Shown in pieces: positions 21,808 to 32,420 of a stretch of 64,000 nt of DNA. The position numbers were made by a program, and so were the translations under genes. Position 1 is the stretch's first letter, and every line of letters begins with the position of its first letter. The stretch is from Rhynochetos jubatus (Eukaryota; Chordata; Aves; Eurypygiformes; Rhynochetidae), in assembly GCA_027574665.1 (NCBI GenBank), contig CM050659.1, positions 16,159,001-16,223,000 of the forward strand, read 5' to 3'. Below the pieces are notes generated by a model. The model was given only the letters and a program-made list of their open reading frames with translations, was not told the DNA's origin and did not search any database.

Positions 21808-23170
21808 GTTAGGGTTAGGGTCCGGAGAACCAGAAAGCCCACAGCTCCAGGGATAATTGGGATTGCAAAGGCCTGCCAAGAGGAGCACGACACTGCACCG
21901 ACATGGCTCCTTCCCCAGCTTTCCTAGCCAGAACCCAGGGGGGGCCGTGGCCGGAAACCGCGGTCGGCAAGTTCTAGGGTTAGGGTTAGGGTTAGGGTCC
22001 GGAGAACCAGAAAGCCCACAGCTCCAGGGATAATTGGGATTGCAAAGGCCTGCCAAGAGGAGCACGACACTGCACCGACATGGCTCCTTCCCCAGCTTTC
22101 CTAGCCAGAACCCAGGGGGGGCCATGGCCGGAAACCGCGGTCGGCAACTTCTAGGGTTAGGGTTAGGGTTAGGGTCCGGAGAACCAGAAAGCCCACAGCT
22201 CCAGGGATAATTGGGATTGCAAAGGCCTGCCAAGAGGAGCACGACACTGCACCGACATGGCTCCTTCCCCAGCTTTCCTAGCCAGAACCCGGGGGGGGCC
22301 GTGGCCGGAAACCGCGGTCGGCAACTTCTAGGGTTAGGGTTAGGGTTAGGGTCCGGAGAACCAGAAAGCCCACAGCTCCAGGGATAATTGGGATTGCAAA
22401 GGCCTGCCAAGAGGAGCACGACACTGCACAGACATGGCTCCTTCCCCAGCTTTCCTAGCCAGAACCCAGGGGGGGCCGTCGCCGGAAATCGCGGTCGGCA
22501 ACTTCTAGGGTTAGGGTTAGGGTTAGGGTCCGGAGAACCAGAAAGCCCACAGCTCCAGGGATAATTGGGATTGCAAAGGCCTGCCAAGAGAAGCACGACA
22601 CTGCACAGACATGGCTCCTTCCCCAGCTTTCCTAGCCAGAACCCAGGGGGGGCCGTGGCTGGAAACCGCGGTCGGCAACTTCTAGGGTTAGGGTTAGGGT
22701 TAGGGTTAGGGTCCGGAGAACCAGAAAGCCCACAGCTCCAGGGATAATTGGGATTGCAAAGGCCTGCCAAGAGGAGCAAGACACTGCACAGACATGGCTC
22801 CTTCCCCTGCTTTCCTAGCCAGAACCCGGGGGGACCGTGGCCGGAAACCGCGGTCGGCAACTTCTAGGGTTAGGGTTAGGGTTAGGGTCCGGAGAACCAG
22901 AAAGCCCACAGCTCCAGGGATAATTGGGATTGCAAAGGCCTGCCAAGAGGAGCACGACACTGCACAGACATGGCTCCTTCCCCTGCTTTCCTAGCCAGAA
23001 CCCAGGGGGGGCCGTCGCCGGAAACCGCGGTCGGCAACTTCTAGGGTTAGGGTTAGGGTTAGGGTCCGGAGAACCAGAGAGCCCACAGCTCCAGGGATAA
23101 TTGGGATTGCAAAGGCCTGCCAAGAGGAGCACGACACTGCACAGACATGGCTCCTTCCCCTGCTTTCCTA
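21808..23170 (+). repeat. Segmental copy B2
   Basis: The partner of 17.05-18.40 kb: CAAGTTCTAGG at about 21969, AAATCG at 22482, GAGAAGCACGAC near 22589, GGGACCGTGG at 22831 and GAACCAGAGAGCCC at 23071. One unit differs (GTCGCCGG here, ATGCCCGG in B1). Confidence 0.85.
22682..22711 (+). repeat. Expanded telomeric block, five hexamers
   Basis: CTAGGG plus four TTAGGG. The otherwise matching unit about 4764 bp upstream, near 17921, has only four hexamers. The extra hexamer therefore arose, or was lost, after that duplication. It shifts the copy offset from 4764 to 4770. Confidence 0.95.
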
Positions 23171-23330
23171 GCCAGAACCCAGGGGGGGCCATGCCCAGAA
23201 ACCGCGGTCGGCAACTTCTAGGGTTAGGGTTAGGGTTAGGGTCTGGAGAACCAGAAAGCCCACAGCTCCAGGGATAATTGGGATTGCAAAGGCCTGCCAA
23301 GAGGAGCACGACACTGCACCGACATGGCTC

Positions 23331-25330
23331 CTTCCCCAGCTTTCCTAGCCAGAACCCAGGGGGGGCCATGCCCAGAAACCGCGGTCGGCAACTTCTAGGG
23401 TTAGGGTTAGGGTTAGGGTCCGGAGAACCAGAAAGCCCACAGCTCCAGGGATAATTGGGATTGCAAAGGCCTGCCAAGAGGAGCACGACACTGCACCGAC
23501 ATGGATCCTTCCCCTGATTTCCTAGACAGAACCCAGGGGGGGCCGTGGCCGGAAACCGCGGTCGGCAACTTCTAGGGTTAGGGTTAGGGTTAGGGTCTGG
23601 AGAACCAGAAAGCCCACAGCTCCAGGGATAATTGGGATTGCAAAGGCCTGCCAAGAGGAGCACGACACTGCACAGACATGGCTCCTTCCCCAGCTTTCCT
23701 AGCCAGAACCCGGGGGGGGCCGTGGCCGGAAACCGCGGTCGGCAACTTCTAGGGTTAGGGTTAGGGTTAGGGTCTGGAGAACCAGAAAGCCCACAGCTCC
23801 AGGGATAATTGGGATTGCAAAGGCCTGCCAAGAGGAGCACGACACTGCACCGACATGGCTCCTTCCCCAGCTTTCCTAGCCAGAACCCAGGGGGGGCCAT
23901 GCCCAGAAACCGCGGTCGGCAACTTCTAGGGTTAGGGTTAGGGTTAGGGTCTGGAGAACCAGAAAGCCCACAGCTCCAGGGATAATTGGGATTGCAAAGG
24001 CCTGCCAAGAGGAGCACGACACTGCACAGACATGGCTCCTTCCCCAGCTTTCCTAGCCAGAACCCGGGGGGGGCCGTGGCCGGAAACAGCGGTCGGCAAC
24101 TTCTAGGGTTAGGGTTAGGGTTAGGGTCCGGAGAACCAGAAAGCCCACAGCTCCAGGGATAATTGGGATTGCAAAGGCCTGCCAAGAGGAGCACGACACT
24201 GCACCGACATGGCTCCTTCCCCAGCTTTCCTAGCCAGAACCCAGGGGGGGCCGTGGCCGGAAACCGCGGTCGGCAACTTCTAGGGTTAGGGTTAGGGTCC
24301 GGAGAACCAGAAAGCCCACAGCTCCAGGGATAATTGGGATTGCAAAGGCCTGCCAAGAGGAGCACGACACTGCACAGACATGGCTCCTTCCCCAGCTTTC
24401 CTAGCCAGAACCCAGGGGGGGCCATGCCCAGAAACCGCTGTCGGCAACTTCTAGGGTTAGGGTTAGGGTTAGGGTCCGGAGAACCAGAAAGCCCACAGCT
24501 CCAGGGATAATTGGGATTGCAAAGGCCTGCCAAGAGGAGCACAACACTGCACAGACATGGCTCCTTCCCCAGCTTTCCTAGCCAGAACCCGGGGGGGCCA
24601 TGCCCAGAAACCGCGGTCGGCAAGTTCTAGGGTTAGGGTTAGGTTTAGGGTCCGGAGAACCAGAAAGCCCACAGCTCCAGGGATAATTGGGATTGCAAAG
24701 GCCTGCCAAGAGGAGCACGACACTGCACAGACATGGCTCCTTCCCCTGCTTTCCTAGCCAGAACCCAGGGGGGGCCGTCGCCGGAAACCGCGGTCGGCAA
24801 CTTCTAGGGTTAGGGTTAGGGTTAGGGTCCGGAGAACCAGAAAGCCCACAGCTCCAGGGATAATTGGGATTGCAAAGGCCTGCCAAGAGGAGCACGACAC
24901 TGCAGAGACATGGCTCCTTCCCCTGCTTTCCTAGCCAGAACCCAGGGGGGGCCGTGGCCGGAAACCGCGGTCGGCAACTTCTAGGGTTAGGGTTAGGGTT
25001 AGGGTCTGGAGAACCAGAAAGCCCACAGCTCCAGGGATAATTGGGATTGCAAAGGCCTGCCAAGAGGAGCACGACACTGCACCGACATGGCTCCTTCCCC
25101 TGCTTTCCTAGCCAGAACCCAGGGGGGGCCATGCCCAGAAACCGCGGTTGGCAACTTCTAGGGTTAGGGTTAGGGTTAGGGTCCGGAGAACCAGAAAGCC
25201 CACAGCTCCAGGGATAATTGGGATTGCAAAGGCCTGCCAAGAGGAGCACGACACTGCACAGACATGGCTCCTTCCCCTGCTTTCCTAGCCAGAACCCGGG
25301 GGGGGCCGTGGCCGGAAACCGCGGTCGGCA
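23331..25330 (+). repeat. Segmental copy C2 (offset 4240 bp)
   Basis: The partner of 19091-21090 with all rare marks retained. Single differences include CAACTTC here against CAAGTTC near 19859 and GTCGCC here against GTGGCC near 24778. Its right part is itself duplicated 1586 bp further on. Confidence 0.9.
23435..23611 (+). repeat. Second copy of the rare ATGGATCC monomer
   Basis: Carries the same three linked C to A changes at 23501-23530. Its presence anchors the 4240-bp duplication. Confidence 0.92.
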
Positions 25331-27906
25331 ACTTCTAGGGTTAGGGTTAGGGTTAGGGTCTGGAGAACCAGAAAGCCCACAGCTCCAGGGATAATTGGGA
25401 TTGCAAAGGCCTGCCAAGAGGAGCACGACACTGCACCGACATGGCTCCTTCCCCAGCTTTCCTAGCCAGAACCCAGGGGGGGCCATGCCCAGAAACCGCG
25501 GTCGGCAACTTCTAGGGTTAGGGTTAGGGTTAGGGTCTGGAGAACCAGAAAGCCCACAGCTCCAGGGATAATTGGGATTGCAAAGGCCTGCCAAGAGGAG
25601 CACGACACTGCACAGACATGGCTCCTTCCCCAGCTTTCCTAGCCAGAACCCGGGGGGGGCCGTGGCCGGAAACAGCGGTCGGCAACTTCTAGGGTTAGGG
25701 TTAGGGTTAGGGTCCGGAGAACCAGAAAGCCCACAGCTCCAGGGATAATTGGGATTGCAAAGGCCTGCCAAGAGGAGCACGACACTGCACCGACATGGCT
25801 CCTTCCCCAGCTTTCCTAGCCAGAACCCAGGGGGGGCCGTGGCCGGAAACCGCGGTCGGCAACTTCTAGGGTTAGGGTTAGGGTCCGGAGAACCAGAAAG
25901 CCCACAGCTCCAGGGATAATTGGGATTGCAAAGGCCTGCCAAGAGGAGCACGACACTGCACAGACATGGCTCCTTCCCCAGCTTTCCTAGCCAGAACCCA
26001 GGGGGGGCCATGCCCAGAAACCGCTGTCGGCAACTTCTAGGGTTAGGGTTAGGGTTAGGGTCCGGAGAACCAGAAAGCCCACAGCTCCAGGGATAATTGG
26101 GATTGCAAAGGCCTGCCAAGAGGAGCACAACACTGCACAGACATGGCTCCTTCCCCAGCTTTCCTAGCCAGAACCCGGGGGGGCCATGCCCAGAAACCGC
26201 GGTCGGCAAGTTCTAGGGTTAGGGTTAGGTTTAGGGTCCGGAGAACCAGAAAGCCCACAGCTCCAGGGATAATTGGGATTGCAAAGGCCTGCCAAGAGGA
26301 GCACGACACTGCACAGACATGGCTCCTTCCCCTGCTTTCCTAGCCAGAACCCAGGGGGGGCCGTCGCCGGAAACCGCGGTCGGCAACTTCTAGGGTTAGG
26401 GTTAGGGTTAGGGTCCGGAGAACCAGAAAGCCCACAGCTCCAGGGATAATTGGGATTGCAAAGGCCTGCCAAGAGGAGCACGACACTGCAGAGACATGGC
26501 TCCTTCCCCTGCTTTCCTAGCCAGAACCCAGGGGGGGCCGTGGCCGGAAACCGCGGTCGGCAACTTCTAGGGTTAGGGTTAGGGTTAGGGTCTGGAGAAC
26601 CAGAAAGCCCACAGCTCCAGGGATAATTGGGATTGCAAAGGCCTGCCAAGAGGAGCACGACACTGCACCGACATGGCTCCTTCCCCTGCTTTCCTAGCCA
26701 GAACCCAGGGGGGGCCATGCCCAGAAACCGCGGTTGGCAACTTCTAGGGTTAGGGTTAGGGTTAGGGTCCGGAGAACCAGAAAGCCCACAGCTCCAGGGA
26801 TAATTGGGATTGCAAAGGCCTGCCAAGAGGAGCACGACACTGCACAGACATGGCTCCTTCCCCTGCTTTCCTAGCCAGAACCCGGGGGGGGCCGTGGCCG
26901 GAAACCGCGGTCGGCAACTTCTAGGGTTAGGGTTAGGGCCCGGAGAACCAGAAAGCCCACAGCTCCAGGGATAATTGGGATTGCAAAGGCCTGCCAAGAG
27001 GAGCACGACACTGCACAGACATGGCTCCTTCCCCAGCTTTCCTAGCCAAAACCCAAGGGGAGCCATGCCCAGAAACCGCGGTTGGCAACTTCTAGGGTTA
27101 GGGTTAGGGTTAGGGTCCGGAGAACCAGAAAGCCCACAGCTCCAGGGATAATTGGGATTGCAAAGGCCTGCCAAGAGGAGCACGACACTGCACAGACATG
27201 GCTCCTTCCCCTGCTTTCCTAGCCAGAACCCGGGGGGGGCCGTGGCCGGAAACCGCGGTCGGCAACTTCTAGGGTTAGGGTTAGGGTTAGGGTCCGGAGA
27301 ACCAGAAAGCCCACAGCTCCAGGGATAATTGGGATTGCAAAGGCCTGCCAAGAGGAGCACGACACTGCACAGACATGGCTCCTTCCCCAGCTTTCCTAGC
27401 CAGAACCCGGGGGGGGCTGTGGCCGGAAACCGCGGTCGGCAACTTCTAGGGTTAGGGTTAGGGTTAGGGTCCGGAGAACCAGAAAGCCCACAGCTCCAGG
27501 GATAATTGGGATTGCAAAGGCCTGCCAAGAGGAGCACGACACTGCACAGACATGGCTCCTTCCCCTGCTTTCCTAGCCAGAACCCGGGGGGGGCCATGGC
27601 CGGAAACCGCGGTCGGCAACTTCTAGGGTTAGGGTTAGGGTTAGGGTCCGGAGAACCAGAAAGCCCACAGCTCCAGGGATAATTGGGATTGCAAAGGCCT
27701 GCCAAGAGGAGCACGACACTGCACCGACATGGCTCCTTCCCCAGCTTTCCTAGCCAGAACCCAGGGGGGGCCGTGGCCGGAAACCGCGGTCGGCAACTTC
27801 TAGGGTTAGGGTTAGGGTTAGGGTCCGGAGAACCAGAAAGCCCACAGCTCCAGGGATAATTGGGATTGCAAAGGCCTGCCAAGAGGAGCACGACACTGCA
27901 CAGACA
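25250..27906 (+). repeat. Composite copy of 19.42-22.08 kb (offset 5826 bp)
   Basis: GGAAACAGC (25667), GCCATGCCCAGAAACCGCTG (26007), GTTTAGGG (26229), TGCAGAGACA (26487), CAAAACCCAA (27047), GGGGGCTGTGG (about 27412) and a CCATGG unit (about 27594) match 19.8-21.8 kb at 5826 bp. That equals 4240 + 1586. The left part also matches 23.66-25.33 kb at 1586 bp, so this stretch was built by successive copying. Confidence 0.85.
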
Positions 27907-28300
27907 TGGCTCCTTCCCCAGCTTTCCTAGCCAGAACCCGGGGGGGTCCGTGGCCGGAAACCACGGTCGGCAACTTCTAGGGTTAGGGTTAGGGTTAGAG
28001 TCCGGAGAACCAGAAAGCCCACAGCTCCAGGGATAATTGGGATTGCAAAGGCCTGCCAAGAGGAGCACGACACTGCACAGACATGGCTCCTTCCCCAGCT
28101 TTCCTAGCCAGAACCCAGGGCTGGCCGTGGCCGGAAACCGCGGTTGGTAACTTCTAGTGTTAGGGTTAGGGTTAGGGTCCGGAGAACCAGAAAGCCCACA
28201 GCTCCAGGGATAATTGGGATTGCAAAGGCCTGCCAAGAGGAGCACGACACTGCACAGACATGGCTCCTTCCCCAGCTTTCCTAGCCAGAACCCAGGGGGG
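26007..28300 (+). repeat. 2294-bp tandem duplication, left copy
   Basis: Thirteen units directly followed by a near-identical copy. Paired marks are GCCATGCCCAGAAACCGCTG (26007/28301), GGTTTAGGG (26229/28523), TGCAGAGACA (26487/28781), CAAAACCCAA (27047/29340), a GGGGGGTCCG and ACCACGG unit (27941/30234) ending TTAGAGTCC, AGGGCTGGCC, and GTTGGTAACTTCTAGTG. Confidence 0.92.
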
Positions 28301-30573
28301 GCCATGCCCAGAAACCGCTGTCGGCAACTTCTAGGGTTAGGGTTAGGGTTAGGGTCCGGAGAACCAGAAAGCCCACAGCTCCAGGGATAATTGGGATTGC
28401 AAAGGCCTGCCAAGAGGAGCACAACACTGCACAGACATGGCTCCTTCCCCAGCTTTCCTAGCCAGAACCCGGGGGGGCCATGCCCAGAAACCGCGGTCGG
28501 CAAGTTCTAGGGTTAGGGTTAGGTTTAGGGTCCGGAGAACCAGAAAGCCCACAGCTCCAGGGATAATTGGGATTGCAAAGGCCTGCCAAGAGGAGCACGA
28601 CACTGCACAGACATGGCTCCTTCCCCTGCTTTCCTAGCCAGAACCCAGGGGGGGCCGTCGCCGGAAACCGCGGTCGGCAACTTCTAGGGTTAGGGTTAGG
28701 GTTAGGGTCCGGAGAACCAGAAAGCCCACAGCTCCAGGGATAATTGGGATTGCAAAGGCCTGCCAAGAGGAGCACGACACTGCAGAGACATGGCTCCTTC
28801 CCCTGCTTTCCTAGCCAGAACCCAGGGGGGGCCGTGGCCGGAAACCGCGGTCGGCAACTTCTAGGGTTAGGGTTAGGGTTAGGGTCTGGAGAACCAGAAA
28901 GCCCACAGCTCCAGGGATAATTGGGATTGCAAAGGCCTGCCAAGAGGAGCACGACACTGCACCGACATGGCTCCTTCCCCTGCTTTCCTAGCCAGAACCC
29001 AGGGGGGGCCATGCCCAGAAACCGCGGTTGGCAACTTCTAGGGTTAGGGTTAGGGTTAGGGTCCGGAGAACCAGAAAGCCCACAGCTCCAGGGATAATTG
29101 GGATTGCAAAGGCCTGCCAAGAGGAGCACGACACTGCACAGACATGGCTCCTTCCCCTGCTTTCCTAGCCAGAACCCGGGGGGGCCGTGGCCGGAAACCG
29201 CGGTCGGCAACTTCTAGGGTTAGGGTTAGGGCCCGGAGAACCAGAAAGCCCACAGCTCCAGGGATAATTGGGATTGCAAAGGCCTGCCAAGAGGAGCACA
29301 ACACTGCACAGACATGGCTCCTTCCCCAGCTTTCCTAGCCAAAACCCAAGGGGAGCCATGCCCAGAAACCGCGGTTGGCAACTTCTAGGGTTAGGGTTAG
29401 GGTTAGGGTCCGGAGAACCAGAAAGCCCACAGCTCCAGGGATAATTGGGATTGCAAAGGCCTGCCAAGAGGAGCACGACACTGCACAGACATGGCTCCTT
29501 CCCCTGCTTTCCTAGCCAGAACCCGGGGGGGGCCGTGGCCGGAAACCGCGGTCGGCAACTTCTAGGGTTAGGGTTAGGGTTAGGGTCCGGAGAACCAGAA
29601 AGCCCACAGCTCCAGGGATAATTGGGATTGCAAAGGCCTGCCAAGAGGAGCACGACACTGCACAGACATGGCTCCTTCCCCAGCTTTCCTAGCCAGAACC
29701 CGGGGGGGGCTGTGGCCGGAAACCGCGGTCGGCAACTTCTAGGGTTAGGGTTAGGGTTAGGGTCCGGAGAACCAGAAAGCCCACAGCTCCAGGGATAATT
29801 GGGATTGCAAAGGCCTGCCAAGAGGAGCACGACACTGCACAGACATGGCTCCTTCCCCTGCTTTCCTAGCCAGAACCCGGGGGGGGCCATGGCCGGAAAC
29901 CGCGGTCGGCAACTTCTAGGGTTAGGGTTAGGGTTAGGGTCCGGAGAACCAGAAAGCCCACAGCTCCAGGGATAATTGGGATTGCAAAGGCCTGCCAAGA
30001 GGAGCACGACACTGCACCGACATGGCTCCTTCCCCAGCTTTCCTAGCCAGAACCCAGGGGGGGCCGTGGCCGGAAACCGCGGTCGGCAACTTCTAGGGTT
30101 AGGGTTAGGGTTAGGGTCCGGAGAACCAGAAAGCCCACAGCTCCAGGGATAATTGGGATTGCAAAGGCCTGCCAAGAGGAGCACGACACTGCACAGACAT
30201 GGCTCCTTCCCCAGCTTTCCTAGCCAGAACCCGGGGGGGTCCGTGGCCGGAAACCACGGTCGGCAACTTCTAGGGTTAGGGTTAGGGTTAGAGTCCGGAG
30301 AACCAGAAAGCCCACAGCTCCAGGGATAATTGGGATTGCAAAGGCCTGCCAAGAGGAGCACGACACTGCACAGACATGGCTCCTTCCCCAGCTTTCCTAG
30401 CCAGAACCCAGGGCTGGCCGTGGCCGGAAACCGCGGTTGGTAACTTCTAGTGTTAGGGTTAGGGTTAGGGTCCGGAGAACCAGAAAGCCCACAGCTCCAG
30501 GGATAATTGGGATTGCAAAGGCCTGCCAAGAGGAGCACGACACTGCACAGACATGGCTCCTTCCCCAGCTTTC
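28301..30573 (+). repeat. 2294-bp tandem duplication, right copy
   Basis: Repeats the left copy through the GTTGGTAACTTCTAGTG unit near 30436. After about 29172 the offset is 2293 bp because one G is missing from a poly-G tract. GAGCACAACAC near 29295 against GAGCACGACAC in the left copy is a CpG-to-CpA difference. Divergence begins at the AGGGCTGGCC and AAATCG unit near 30.59 kb. Confidence 0.92.
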
Positions 30574-31719
30574 CTAGCCAGAACCCAGGGCTGGCCGTGG
30601 CCGGAAATCGCGGTCGGCAACTTCTAGGGTTAGGGTTAGGGTTAGGGTCCGGAGAACCAGAAAGCCCACAGCTCCAGGGATAATTGGGATTGCAAAGGCC
30701 TGCCAAGAGGAGCACGACACTGCACAGACATGGCTCCTTCCCCAGCTTTCCTAGCCAGAACCCAGGGGGGGCCGTGGCCGGAAACCGCGGTCGGCAACTT
30801 CTAGGGTTAGGGTTAGGGTTAGGGTCCGGAGAACCAGAAAGCCCACAGCTCCAGGGATAATTGGGATTGCAAAGGCCTGCCAAGAGGAGCACGACACTGC
30901 ACAGACATGGCTCCTTCCCCAGCTTTCCTAGCCAGAACCCAGGGGGGGCCATGCCCAGAAACCGCGGTCGGCAACTTCTAGGGTTAGGGTTAGGGTTAGG
31001 GTCCGGAGAACCAGAAAGCCCACAGCTCCAGGGATAATTGGGATTGCAAAGGCCTGCCAAGAGGAGCACGACACTGCACAGACATGGCTCCTTCCCCTGC
31101 TTTCCTAGCCAGAACCCGGGGGGGGCTGTGGCCGGAAACCGCGGTCGGCAACTTCTAGGGTTAGGGTTAGGGTCCGGAGAACCAGAAAGCCCACAGCTCC
31201 AGGGATAATTGGGATTGCAAAGGCCTGCCAAGAGGAGCACGACACTGCACAGACATGGCTCCTTCCCCAGCTTTCCTAGCCAGAACCCAGGGGGGGCCAT
31301 GCCCAGAAAGCGCGGTCGGCAACTTCTAGGGTTAGGGTTAGGGTTAGGGTCCGGAGAACCAGAAAGCCCACAGCTCCAGGGATAATTGGGATTGCAAAGG
31401 CCTGCCAAGAGGAGCACGACACTGCACAGACATGGCTCCTTCCCCTGCATTCCTAGCCAGAACCCAGGGGGGGCCGTGGCTGGAAACCGCGGTCGGCAAC
31501 TTCTAGGGTTAGGGTTAGGGTTAGGGTCCGGAGAACCAGAAAGCCCACAGCTCCAGGGATAATTGGGATTGCAAAGGCCTGCCAAGAGGAGCACGACACT
31601 GTACCGACATGGCTCCTTCCCCAGCTTTCCTAGCCAGAACCCGGGGGGGGCCGTGGCCGGAAACCGCGGTCGGCAACTTCTAGGGTTAGGGTTAGGGTTA
31701 GGGTCCGGAGAACCAGAAA

Positions 31720-32420
31720 GCCCACAGCTCCAGGGATAATTGGGATTGCAAAGGCCTGCCAAGAGGAGCACGACACTGCACAGACATGGCTCCTTCCCCA
31801 GCTTTCCTAGCCAGAACCCGGGGGGGGCCGTGGCCGGAAACCGCGGTCGGCAACTTCTAGGGTTAGGGTTAGGGTCCGGAGAACCAGAAAGCCCACAGCT
31901 CCAGGGATAATTGGGATTGCAAAGGCCTGCCAAGAGGAGCACGACACTGCACAGACATGGCTCCTTCCCCTGCTTTCCTAGCCAGAACCCAGGGGGGGCC
32001 GTGGCTGGAAACCGCGGTCGGCAACTTCTAGGGTTAGGGTTAGGGTTAGGGTCCGGAGAACCAGAAAGCCCACAGCTCCAGGGATAATTGGGATTGCAAA
32101 GGCCTGCCAAGAGGAGCACAACACTGCACAGACATGGCTCCTTCCCCAGCTTTCCTAGCCAGAACCCGGGGGGGCCATGCCCAGAAACCGCGGTCGGCAA
32201 GTTCTAGGGTTAGGGTTAGGTTTAGGGTCCGGAGAACCAGAAAGCCCACAGCTCCAGGGATAATTGGGATTGCAAAGGCCTGCCAAGAGGAGCACGACAC
32301 TGCACAGACATGGCTCCTTCCCCTGCTTTCCTAGCCAGAACCCAGGGGGGGCCATGCCCGGAAACCGCGGTCGGCAACTTCTAGGGTTAGGGTTAGGGTT
32401 AGGGTCCGGAGAACCAGAAA
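31720..32420 (+). repeat. Right-family module, four-unit version
   Basis: Order: a CCGTGG unit with three hexamers (171 bp), a GTGGCTGG unit, a unit with CACAACACTG, ATGCCCAG, CAAGTTC and GGTTTAGGG (32220), and an ATGCCCGG unit. It lacks the AAAGCGCGG unit of the full module seen at 38583. The total of 701 bp includes one short G tract. Confidence 0.8.
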
